Source: JAQTNP01 sp964616145 (lineage in GTDB: Bacteria; Patescibacteriota; Minisyncoccia; Minisyncoccales; PEYH01). From it: a stretch of DNA of 16,701 nucleotides. Both the position numbers and the translations under genes were made by a program. The stretch spans positions 1 through 16,701 of the forward strand of contig CAZTRD010000021.1 in assembly GCA_964616145.1 (NCBI GenBank), read 5' to 3'. Positions within the stretch are counted from its first letter, which is position 1; every line of letters starts with the position of its first letter. The notes beneath the pieces are model-generated. The model was not told the origin of the DNA, did no database searches, and saw only the letters and a list, made by a program, of their open reading frames with translations. Shown here piece after piece: positions 8,003 to 13,350 of this stretch.

Positions 8003-9964
8003 ATGGGATACGAATTTGGATCGGCATCAAAAAAGGCCCAAACAAAATCAACTAGCGGTTATAGGTTCGGTCAGGCTTCTGCAAAGGCTCAAGGAAAATC
8101 AGAGATCTCGGGTCCGAAAGAGAAGCCAGACGGATTTCTCAAGACTCTTATAAAAGCACCGATAGAATCGTTGCTAGTAAAACCAGCAGCCAGAGCGACT
8201 GAAGCTCTTGGTCGTCTTGGAGTATTTGGAGAAGAAGCAAAGAAAGGATACGAAATCCAAGCTGATGAAGGAGGTCAAAAGCTAAACCTCGGCCCACTAG
8301 GAAAATATAACGTAGAAGCAGTCCGAGGAGGAACATCAGGAATCAAACAAGTAGCAGGAGAAGCCGCAGAAGCAGGTTCATACTTCGTTGGAGGAGGTGC
8401 CGCTAAGACAGCAGGAACACAAGCCATAAAGTCAACCCTAGGAACAGCTGTGAAGACAGGTGTGAGGCAAGGAGCCATCGGAGGAGGACTAGGTGGACTA
8501 GGAGTCGGCTTACAACAAGAAGGTGCAGGAATTGGAGACGTTGCCAAATCAACAGCATTCGGTGCAGGAATAGGTGCAGGAATAGGTGGCGCAATCCCAT
8601 TAGCGGTTCGAGGTGCTCAAAAAGGAGTCCAAGGCATTCAGAAGTTCAGAACAGCAAGATCGAAAGCAACCGAAGAAGCCGTAGATATGTTAGCCAGAAA
8701 TAAGCCAGACTCAAGAGTAGTAAAATATACAATGGACGGTAGCAAGAAATTGAAAGATAGAGAAGCCATAGAAGCCATAAAGCAAGGACTAGAAGATACA
8801 GACGTGGCCATACTTAAAGGATCTTCTCCAAAAGATATTCAGGCATATAGAGAAATGGTCAATATCGCCAAGAAGTCGAAAACTGACAAATCCTACGCAC
8901 TAAGAAACAGACCAAGTGACGTGGCAGGAAAATCATTCTTAAAATCAGCCAAGTTCCTTGTAGACAAAAACAAAGAAGCAGGAAAAAACTTAAACCTAGT
9001 CGCCAGTAAACTGAAATCAAAATCAGTAAACATTCAGAGTCCAATAGAAGACTTCTTTACTCAACTAGATGATGCCGGAGTTACATTAAAACCTAAAGGA
9101 GATCTAAACTTCGTAGGTTCTAACTTCGAGGGTGTTGGTGGTGCAGAAAAAGCATTAAGAGAAGTTGCCAATCGATTAAAGAAACTCGGCCAGAATCCAA
9201 ACGCTCAAGATGCTCATAGACTAAAAGCATACATCGATAACCTAGTAACCTACGGCCGAAGAGCCGAGGGTCTTTCAGGTCAAGCAGAAAACATCATTAA
9301 AGGCCTAAGAAGAAACGTAGACACTATCCTAGACGAAGCAATCCCAGCCTACAACCAAGCAAACATTGTCTACGCAGACACAATCCGACAAATCAACAAT
9401 CTTCAAAGTATAGCAGGAAAGAGATTCAGAATAGTAGATGACGTATATAACCCAAAGAAACTATCCAACTTATTAAGAAGAGTTCACTCACAAGCAGGAA
9501 GTCAATCCGATGTTCTTAGAGTGTTCGATGAGATCCAATCAACAGCCACTAAATATGGAATGGTAGTAGACGAAGATATTATATCCCAGAGCTACTTCGC
9601 AAACAAAATCCTAGAAGACATTTACGGCTCACCAGCTCCAACTAGCTTGACAGGCATATCCCAAAGGGTTGCCAAGGGTGCTCAAGAGACGGCAGGTGCA
9701 GTAGATGCATTGAGAAGAGGTAACGTGTTCGGTGCTGGAGCAAAAGCTATCACAAAGACAATCGACATCGCCAGAGGGATAAACCAACAGAACAAGATAA
9801 AGGCATTAGATGCCTTGCTTGATGCTATCGAGAAAAGAGGAGGTGGAAAGACAGGGGTGTTTGGGAAACCGAAGACACCAATCGCACCGATAGTAAAAAA
9901 AGGTAAGGGCGGAATCCCTAAGACTAATACTGCTACAAAAGGATTAAAAGTTTATAGAGGATAG
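8003..9964 (+). CDS. Large ejection-type internal virion protein, ending at an in-frame TAG
   Basis: The 653-residue product starts with a duplicated motif (GYEFGSASKKAQ and GYRFGQASAKAQ, residues 2-30). Between about 105 and 210 it has a Gly/Ala-rich, weakly hydrophobic stretch (GGGLGGLGVGLQQEGAGIG, then GAGIGAGIGGAIPLAV) like the glycine-zipper segments of ejection proteins that cross the envelope. The middle and C-terminal parts are helical and basic (KKLKDREAIEAIKQGLEDTD; RRNVDTILDEAIPAYNQAN). It ends with KGLKVYRG and TAG at 9962-9964. The same frame continues for 270 codons beyond the TAG into ADP-ribosyltransferase-like and nucleotidyltransferase-like sequence. The YRG at the end looks like the first motif of that downstream enzyme domain, so the natural protein may be about 924 residues. 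The start is one base after the previous stop (TAATATG). Confidence 0.7.
   Translation: MGYEFGSASKKAQTKSTSGYRFGQASAKAQGKSEISGPKEKPDGFLKTLIKAPIESLLVKPAARATEALGRLGVFGEEAKKGYEIQADEGGQKLNLGPLGKYNVEAVRGGTSGIKQVAGEAAEAGSYFVGGGAAKTAGTQAIKSTLGTAVKTGVRQGAIGGGLGGLGVGLQQEGAGIGDVAKSTAFGAGIGAGIGGAIPLAVRGAQKGVQGIQKFRTARSKATEEAVDMLARNKPDSRVVKYTMDGSKKLKDREAIEAIKQGLEDTDVAILKGSSPKDIQAYREMVNIAKKSKTDKSYALRNRPSDVAGKSFLKSAKFLVDKNKEAGKNLNLVASKLKSKSVNIQSPIEDFFTQLDDAGVTLKPKGDLNFVGSNFEGVGGAEKALREVANRLKKLGQNPNAQDAHRLKAYIDNLVTYGRRAEGLSGQAENIIKGLRRNVDTILDEAIPAYNQANIVYADTIRQINNLQSIAGKRFRIVDDVYNPKKLSNLLRRVHSQAGSQSDVLRVFDEIQSTATKYGMVVDEDIISQSYFANKILEDIYGSPAPTSLTGISQRVAKGAQETAGAVDALRRGNVFGAGAKAITKTIDIARGINQQNKIKALDALLDAIEKRGGGKTGVFGKPKTPIAPIVKKGKGGIPKTNTATKGLKVYRG
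9962..9964 (+). other. In-frame amber codon inside an ADP-ribosyltransferase-like domain
   Basis: The codons read AGA GGA TAG GAT GGT with no frame change on either side. The upstream gene and the ATG at 9983 share one frame. The residues before it (KVYRG) and after it (GKSFTTDKKIAEVYG) together look like the first two motifs of a single ADP-ribosyltransferase fold. The other three TAG gene ends here (11119, 14120, 15619) are followed within 13 codons by another stop; this one is followed by 270 sense codons. Confidence 0.75.
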
Positions 9965-9982
9965 GATGGTGCGAAGTTTACA

Positions 9983-10777
9983 ATGGAAGGCAAAAGTGCT
10001 GGTATTGGAAAATCATTTACAACTGATAAAAAAATAGCAGAAGTTTATGGAAATAAAGGAAAAATAATTGATGGTTTTGTAGAGAATAAAGACATATTGA
10101 GATATAACGAGCTCGATACAAGCACAAAGAAATACATAAAATCAATTATAGACGAAAGAATAGACGGTGTAAAAAAAGGATTAGAAAATGAAAACATAAA
10201 ACCATTTGAGGAATTAGTTTTGGAAATTGGAGAAATTGCAAGAATTAAAAACAAAAAAGCTATTGATATAAGTAGCTTCGGTATTCCGTCAGAGTCAGAA
10301 ATTCGTATTCTATCCGAAGATGCAATCAAAGCCAACAAAACAACTACGCTTGGAAAGAAGATTGCTCCGAAGCCAAAGAAAGTAGAGATACCAGAAAGAA
10401 TAGAAAACCAGATAAGAAATTATGAATACATTCCAAAAAAATTAGAAGATGTTGGTTATTGGTTGGACGATGATGCTGATATTGTCAAATTTAACCCCAA
10501 AATCCGGGAAAAAGCAAAAGAAGTTTTAGAGGAGGTAAATTCAATGGATAAAAATGCAAAAGTGTATCTTCATGGAAGCTGGACCCAGGGATTGGCACGC
10601 AAAGAATCAGACATAGATTTCTACGTGGTCAGTAATAAATTGGAAAAATCTGACTTATCTGGAAGCGGATATGATGTGTTTGTAAACATTATTTCGCCAG
10701 AAAAACATGCAAAAGTATTGAACCCAATACAGATAACTAAATCAAAATTAAAGTCGAACTTCGGTAATAAGAAATAA
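9983..10777 (+). CDS. ART-like plus MNT-type nucleotidyltransferase region, in-frame continuation of the upstream ejection protein
   Basis: If started at the ATG at 9983 the product has 264 residues, but that start is doubtful. There is no Shine-Dalgarno, the leader lacks the A-rich context of neighbouring starts, and the frame is open back to the TAG at 9962. Residues 9-23 (GKSFTTDKKIAEVYG) resemble the STT motif of ADP-ribosyltransferases; ESE at 104-106 (PSESEIRIL) would be the ExE catalytic turn; the first-motif Arg would be R652 of the upstream frame. A second domain from about 190 has HGSWTQGLARKESDIDFYVV, the G-S-x(10)-D-x-D signature of MNT/polymerase-beta nucleotidyltransferases, with D210, D212 and a possible third acid at D231. 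The beginning is markedly more A+T-rich than the upstream gene, suggesting an acquired module. It could be a decayed remnant. Confidence 0.65.
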   Translation: MEGKSAGIGKSFTTDKKIAEVYGNKGKIIDGFVENKDILRYNELDTSTKKYIKSIIDERIDGVKKGLENENIKPFEELVLEIGEIARIKNKKAIDISSFGIPSESEIRILSEDAIKANKTTTLGKKIAPKPKKVEIPERIENQIRNYEYIPKKLEDVGYWLDDDADIVKFNPKIREKAKEVLEEVNSMDKNAKVYLHGSWTQGLARKESDIDFYVVSNKLEKSDLSGSGYDVFVNIISPEKHAKVLNPIQITKSKLKSNFGNKK

Positions 10778-10788
10778 AAAAACGGAAA

Positions 10789-11121
10789 ATGAATCAAGAA
10801 TTTTTGCAATTAGGAGTAGGACTAACATTAGCTGTTATTATAATAGATAAACTAATCGATTTGATTAAGTGGATTTTAGGTAAGAAAAACAATAACGGAA
10901 ACAAAGATAACTCCCAAGATAATAGAATAGTCGAGAATGCAAAAAACATAGCAGTTATTCTTCAGAGAATAAACACCATTGAGAATAATCATTTAGTTCA
11001 TATTCAAAAAGATTTGGATAAGAATGCAGATGAGCATGACTCTATGAGTGCTCAACTTGTTGGAATGGGAGTTAAAATCGACTACATAATAGAACACATA
11101 AAAGGAAATTTCGTAAAGTAG
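10789..11121 (+). CDS. Small membrane-anchored coiled-coil protein, holin or lysis accessory candidate
   Basis: The 110-residue product has one hydrophobic N-terminal segment (about 5-29, LGVGLTLAVIIIDKLIDLIKWIL), then a basic Asn/Lys-rich patch (GKKNNNGNKDN), then a helix with heptad-like Ile/Leu spacing (NIAVILQRINTIENNHLVHIQK and on to the end). A single N-terminal membrane anchor followed by a soluble coiled coil matches small phage membrane proteins such as XhlA-type holin partners, but the sequence does not prove it. The start follows AAAACGGAAAATG without a convincing Shine-Dalgarno; the stop is TAG, and two codons later the frame meets TAA, so this TAG is a real stop. It lies about 1.1 kb before the main lysis operon. 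Confidence 0.6.
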   Translation: MNQEFLQLGVGLTLAVIIIDKLIDLIKWILGKKNNNGNKDNSQDNRIVENAKNIAVILQRINTIENNHLVHIQKDLDKNADEHDSMSAQLVGMGVKIDYIIEHIKGNFVK

Positions 11122-11128
11122 TTCTTTT

Positions 11129-11136
11129 AAGGAGGT
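11129..11136 (+). promoter_or_regulatory. Strong Shine-Dalgarno AAGGAGGT
   Basis: A near-perfect anti-16S match lies 4 bases (counted from GGAGG) before the ATG at 11140. It is exceptional here, since most other genes have only A-rich leaders. Confidence 0.75.
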
Positions 11137-11139
11137 CCA

Positions 11140-11358
11140 ATGAAACACGTGGAGAAGCGTATTGATAAGTATATCCGTTTTGATAACGAACAAGCCCACT
11201 TAGTGGAATCCGTTATCAGACAGATAATACAAGAGGGTAAAGTTGCTCACGTTATTGTGGAGGCACAAAATGAAACCACCAAGAGAAGTATTCAATGCAG
11301 TGATAGTGGACAAGACTCAGGTTATGACTGCCTATCAATGGCTGGGTACACATTGTAA
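11140..11358 (+). CDS. Small unknown protein (72 aa) with strong ribosome-binding site
   Basis: The product is 72 residues. The first 43 are helical and charged (VEKRIDKYIRFDNEQAHLVE, then RQIIQEGKVAHVIVEAQN), followed by a Ser/Thr/Asp-rich tail (SIQCSDSGQDSGYDCLSMAG). The tail lies where this frame overlaps the next gene by 89 bases, and its composition suggests the next frame is the better-constrained one there. The start is fixed by an AAGGAGGT Shine-Dalgarno. No family is recognised. The arrangement could be a pair of overlapping small regulators, or one gene joined to the next by a frameshift. As a host-takeover or anti-defence gene it would be a plausible passenger, but there is no direct evidence. 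Confidence 0.55.
   Translation: MKHVEKRIDKYIRFDNEQAHLVESVIRQIIQEGKVAHVIVEAQNETTKRSIQCSDSGQDSGYDCLSMAGYTL
11259..11263 (+). promoter_or_regulatory. Shine-Dalgarno GGAGG setting the start at 11270
   Basis: GGAGG ends 6 bases before ATG at 11270, ideal spacing. It favours this start over the in-frame upstream TTG at 11243. It lies within the coding sequence of the previous gene. Confidence 0.7.
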
Positions 11359-11524
11359 TGATAAGACAATCAGAATTGTCGCTTGTACTACAATGAATAG
11401 TATCCACCCCCACCAAGAAGAGGTGACCGACTCGTATGTTGCTCACAAGGTGTATTCTTATCTCCGAAAAAATTGGAGAAAGGGAAAGGTTAAGCTCCGA
11501 GTATTGGAGCAGAAGGTCGTTTAA
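11270..11524 (+). CDS. Small unknown basic protein (84 aa) overlapping the previous gene
   Basis: From ATG 11270 the product has 84 residues, starting MKPPREVFNAVIVDKTQ. It looks like a compact alpha/beta fold: a strand FNAVIVD, a helix QVMTAYQWLGTHC, a strand KTIRIVACTT, a helix DSYVAHKVYSYLRKNWR and a strand KVKLRVLEQKVV. It is basic at the C-terminus. The start is supported by GGAGG at 11259-11263. It overlaps the 72-aa gene by 89 bases in a different frame, so the two are probably translationally coupled. A GC-rich hairpin lies six bases downstream of its stop. I recognise no family. Confidence 0.6.
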   Translation: MKPPREVFNAVIVDKTQVMTAYQWLGTHCNDKTIRIVACTTMNSIHPHQEEVTDSYVAHKVYSYLRKNWRKGKVKLRVLEQKVV

Positions 11525-11530
11525 GTAAAA

Positions 11531-11561
11531 GGGAGGCAGACCAGAAACTGTGTCGCCTCCC
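11531..11561 (+). terminator. GC-rich hairpin at the end of the 11140-11524 gene pair
   Basis: The stem is GGGAGGC (11531-11537) with GCCTCCC (11555-11561). It is extended by GAC/GTC and CAG/CTG with single-base bulges and an AAA loop. It is strong, but followed by TATAATTAAAA rather than a T-run, so it may be a processing or mRNA-stability hairpin instead of a classical intrinsic terminator. Confidence 0.5.
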
Positions 11562-11576
11562 TATAATTAAAAATAT

Positions 11577-12089
11577 ATGAATATAAATCAAATAGGAAGA
11601 AACTTTGGTAAGGTATTATTAAAACAAGGCATTGAAACATTAAGTAAATCAATAGACCTTAAACCAAAAGAAATAACACTTTCCGAGGCAAAAGAAATAA
11701 TGAAAGAATACTTCCCAGAAGCTAAACCCGTCTTTATGGATAATATATATAAAGTGGTTTCAGCCGATGAGTGGAAGAAGATAGATGAAGATATTTATGA
11801 CGTCACTAAGAAAATGTGGGAAGCCGAAGTATGGGACTGCGATGATAAAGCATACACCCACAAATACTGGACGTTAAGGATCTTCGGGATACCTCAGTTT
11901 GCTATTGTAGGAGACGTGACTGACTTGTCAGGAAAGTTTATGTTTAGACATTTGTTCAACGGAAGAATAGTGGACGGGGAAATTTACATTTACGAGCCAG
12001 ACGGAGATTTATTAGTAAAAGCCGAGAAGGGTCAAGGGTGGGTAAAATTCGGAGGACGAAAGTATATCCCTGATACAATCGAGTTCTAA
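11577..12089 (+). CDS. Papain/transglutaminase-like fold candidate, phage accessory protein
   Basis: The 170-residue product has a helical N-terminus (1-80) and a C-terminal alpha/beta domain. WDCDDKAY (C88) starts a helix, FRHLFNGRIVDG (H125) lies on a later strand, and IYIYEPDGDL (E140, D142) lies on the next. A Cys-Asp-Asp helix followed by a His strand and a Glu-Pro strand is the pattern of phage proteins with a papain- or transglutaminase-like Cys-His-Asp core. The assignment is by motif order only. No signal peptide is visible, so it would act in the cytoplasm or be part of the virion. Its start follows TTAAAAATATATG. A hairpin terminator closes the gene. Confidence 0.5.
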   Translation: MNINQIGRNFGKVLLKQGIETLSKSIDLKPKEITLSEAKEIMKEYFPEAKPVFMDNIYKVVSADEWKKIDEDIYDVTKKMWEAEVWDCDDKAYTHKYWTLRIFGIPQFAIVGDVTDLSGKFMFRHLFNGRIVDGEIYIYEPDGDLLVKAEKGQGWVKFGGRKYIPDTIEF

Positions 12090-12095
12090 AAAAAA

Positions 12096-12134
12096 CCGAC
12101 AGAGAAACGGAAACCCTGTCGGCTTACATCTTTT
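12096..12134 (+). terminator. Hairpin terminator after the 170-aa gene
   Basis: The stem is CCGACAG (12096-12102) with CTGTCGG (12116-12122), plus one further G-C pair past a mismatch. It is preceded by a run of eight A and followed after a few bases by CTTTT. The A-run would give a U-run on the opposite strand, so it could work in both directions. Confidence 0.65.
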
Positions 12135-12148
12135 AGCATAAAGAATAG

Positions 12149-12193
12149 TTATCCACAAGTAAATATTTCAAAAGTGTGGTAAAATAGTATAAC
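12149..12193 (+). promoter_or_regulatory. Promoter P1 of the lysis operon with a DnaA-box-like word
   Basis: TTATCCACA (12149-12157) precedes the promoter. Two -10 readings overlap. One is an extended -10, TGG-TAAAAT (12177-12185). The other is TATAAC (12188-12193), with TTTCAA (12166-12171) as -35 at a 16-base spacer; in this reading the word-to-(-35) distance is 17, against 18 at the other two promoters. A CGGTCGGCA element follows at 12197-12205. Confidence 0.6.
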
Positions 12194-12196
12194 AAG

Positions 12197-12205
12197 CGGT
12201 CGGCA
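12197..12205 (+). promoter_or_regulatory. CGGTCGGCA element near the P1 transcript start
   Basis: The same nine bases recur at 16286-16294, again just downstream of a -10 and upstream of an A-rich untranslated leader. The positions overlap the expected first transcribed bases. Confidence 0.5.
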
Positions 12206-12235
12206 AAAAAATTAACAAAAAGAGAAACAAAAACT

Positions 12236-12379
12236 ATGAAGAAAGTAATTTTATTTCTACGGGGAAAAAAGACCTACTTAACTGCAGTAATTATTATTGT
12301 AGTAGGGGTCATAATCGAGAGTCCAGAAATGATTGCTATCGGGGTAGGAATGCTACCAATGAGAGCAGCAATAAAATGA
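12236..12379 (+). CDS. 47-aa membrane protein, holin candidate
   Basis: The product is 47 residues, with a basic N-terminus (MKKVILFLRGKK), then TYLTAVIIIVVGVII as a membrane segment (about 13-28), then a second weaker hydrophobic stretch (MIAIGVGML). Small phage proteins with a GKKTY-(L/I)-TA opening and one or two short membrane segments often sit next to lysis enzymes. Here the stop overlaps the start of a secreted lytic transglycosylase (ATGA, 12376-12379). A holin or holin-like role is therefore the best reading. It is the first gene after promoter P1, and its start follows AACAAAAACTATG without a Shine-Dalgarno. Confidence 0.68.
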   Translation: MKKVILFLRGKKTYLTAVIIIVVGVIIESPEMIAIGVGMLPMRAAIK

Positions 12380-12801
12380 ACAGCGAAGAACCTCCGAGTA
12401 TAAAAACAGCTGGAATAGTGACAACGTTAGCGATAATAATATTGCTAACACACCCTGTTCAAGCTGACGTTAGTTCACCCCAAGAGGTACCATTGTCGTC
12501 CTGCTTCCTAGAAGACACTCAGCCGATATACACTGAGTATCGAGAAGAAAACAAAGAGCTGATAGATTGTCTGGCCAAACACGAAAGCACCAGCAATCCA
12601 GAAGCGATTAACTGGAACGATAATGGATCACCGAGCTGGGGACTGCTCCAATTTAAAAGGTCAACTTATAATTATTATTGTGTAAATAAATACGGATTGC
12701 CCGATGACATAATGAATCCTTCATACCAAAGAGAATGTGCCGACAGGATTATCTCGGCGGGAGGACTCAGTCACTGGTCAACTCGCAACAAATGCTTATG
12801 A
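12376..12801 (+). CDS. Secreted lytic transglycosylase-type endolysin
   Basis: The 141-residue product has an N-terminal hydrophobic segment (about 12-27, GIVTTLAIIILLTHPV) ending VQA-D, a plausible signal peptide or signal-anchor. It is followed by a lysozyme-fold domain: CLAKHESTSNPEAIN gives the likely catalytic Glu at residue 70, and SPSWGLLQFKRSTY is the conserved core loop of SLT-type domains. Several cysteines (43, 65, 102, 115, 140) suggest disulphides outside the cytoplasm. It would cleave peptidoglycan between N-acetylmuramic acid and N-acetylglucosamine. It is coupled to the upstream 47-aa membrane gene by ATGA overlap. The short length fits a phage endolysin rather than a housekeeping enzyme. 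Confidence 0.82.
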   Translation: MNSEEPPSIKTAGIVTTLAIIILLTHPVQADVSSPQEVPLSSCFLEDTQPIYTEYREENKELIDCLAKHESTSNPEAINWNDNGSPSWGLLQFKRSTYNYYCVNKYGLPDDIMNPSYQRECADRIISAGGLSHWSTRNKCL

Positions 12802-13001
12802 ATTTTTACAACGAAATAGATCCAATCGAAGAAGGTGCCGAAGAGGTTACTCCAACAGAAGAGGTTGAAGAAACCGAAGAAGCTACCGAAGAACCAACTG
12901 AAGAAACTTCCACAGAGGAAGCTCCAGCAGATGAAGAAGAAACTGAGGAATCAGAAGAAGATTCTGAAGAAGAGGTTGAAGCAACTGAAGCAGTCGCTTA
13001 A
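12798..13001 (+). CDS. Extremely acidic low-complexity protein (67 aa)
   Basis: The start ATG at 12798 overlaps the endolysin stop (ATGA), so coupling is likely; earlier in-frame ATGs at 12735 and 12792 lie inside the endolysin gene and are less likely. The 67-residue product begins MNFYNEIDPIEEGAEEV and is then a quasi-repeat of Glu pairs separated by Thr, Ser, Ala, Val and Pro. By my count it has 29 Glu and 3 Asp, with no Lys, Arg or His, giving a very strong negative charge. The composition is like the acidic tails of DNA-mimic or chaperone-type proteins and may be disordered. Its function is unknown; it is the last gene before a strong terminator. Confidence 0.65.
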   Translation: MNFYNEIDPIEEGAEEVTPTEEVEETEEATEEPTEETSTEEAPADEEETEESEEDSEEEVEATEAVA

Positions 13002-13017
13002 ATAACAGATCACAAAG

Positions 13018-13047
13018 ACAGGGGCCTTCGGAGGGACTCCTGTTTTT
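13018..13047 (+). terminator. Rho-independent terminator of the lysis operon
   Basis: The stem is ACAGGGG (13018-13024) paired with CTCCTGT (13037-13043), including one G-U pair. It is extended by CCT/AGG around a TCGG loop with a two-base bulge, and is followed by TTTT. It ends three bases before the next promoter region. Confidence 0.85.
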
Positions 13048-13049
13048 AG

Positions 13050-13096
13050 TTATTCACTTATTAACACTTGACAATACCAGACGCTAGGTATAAAAT
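13050..13096 (+). promoter_or_regulatory. Promoter P3 for the 13140-16270 operon
   Basis: A consensus -35 TTGACA (13068-13073), 17-base spacer and -10 TAAAAT (13091-13096) make this the best sigma70 promoter in the window. TTATTCACT (13050-13058), one base off the TTATNCACA word, starts 18 bases before the -35. The untranslated leader to the ATG at 13140 is about 36 bases and A-rich. Confidence 0.8.
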
Positions 13097-13139
13097 AGAG
13101 TAAAGGTCATAGAAAAGATATCAATTAAAAAATAAAAAT

Positions 13140-13346
13140 ATGCAAGATTTCATACAAAAAGCAACAGTATTCGTAGCAATCTGCCTAATCATCTACGCTA
13201 TATTCGCAACCATAGACGGTGCATTAGCTAGAAAGGAGAAAGCCGAGTGCCTTAGGTGGAAAGCAGAAGCCGAGCAGTTCGAGGGATACTTCCTCGCTGG
13301 ATGGCAAATCGATCAGTGCTCACATTATAAAGTTAATATAAAATAA
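13140..13346 (+). CDS. Small single-pass membrane protein (68 aa)
   Basis: The 68-residue product has an N-terminal membrane segment (about 8-27, ATVFVAICLIIYAIFATIDG) and a soluble C-terminal part with ECLRWKAEAEQFEGYFLAGW and QIDQCSHY, including two cysteines (37 and 59). The type (one anchor, then C..W..EA..F..YFL..WQ..QC) resembles short uncharacterised proteins of phages and uncultured bacteria, with no known function. It is the first gene after promoter P3 and its start follows AAAAATATG. Being promoter-proximal with recombination genes suggests early expression; its position says nothing about a lysis role. Confidence 0.65.
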   Translation: MQDFIQKATVFVAICLIIYAIFATIDGALARKEKAECLRWKAEAEQFEGYFLAGWQIDQCSHYKVNIK

Positions 13347-13350
13347 AAAT

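Noticed and set aside
11243..11269. TTG at 11243 as the start of the 84-aa gene
   Set aside because: It has no Shine-Dalgarno, while ATG 11270 has GGAGG at ideal spacing.
12735..12797. Upstream starts for the acidic protein
   Set aside because: They lie inside the endolysin coding region; the ATG at 12798 overlaps the endolysin stop and matches the coupling pattern of the operon.
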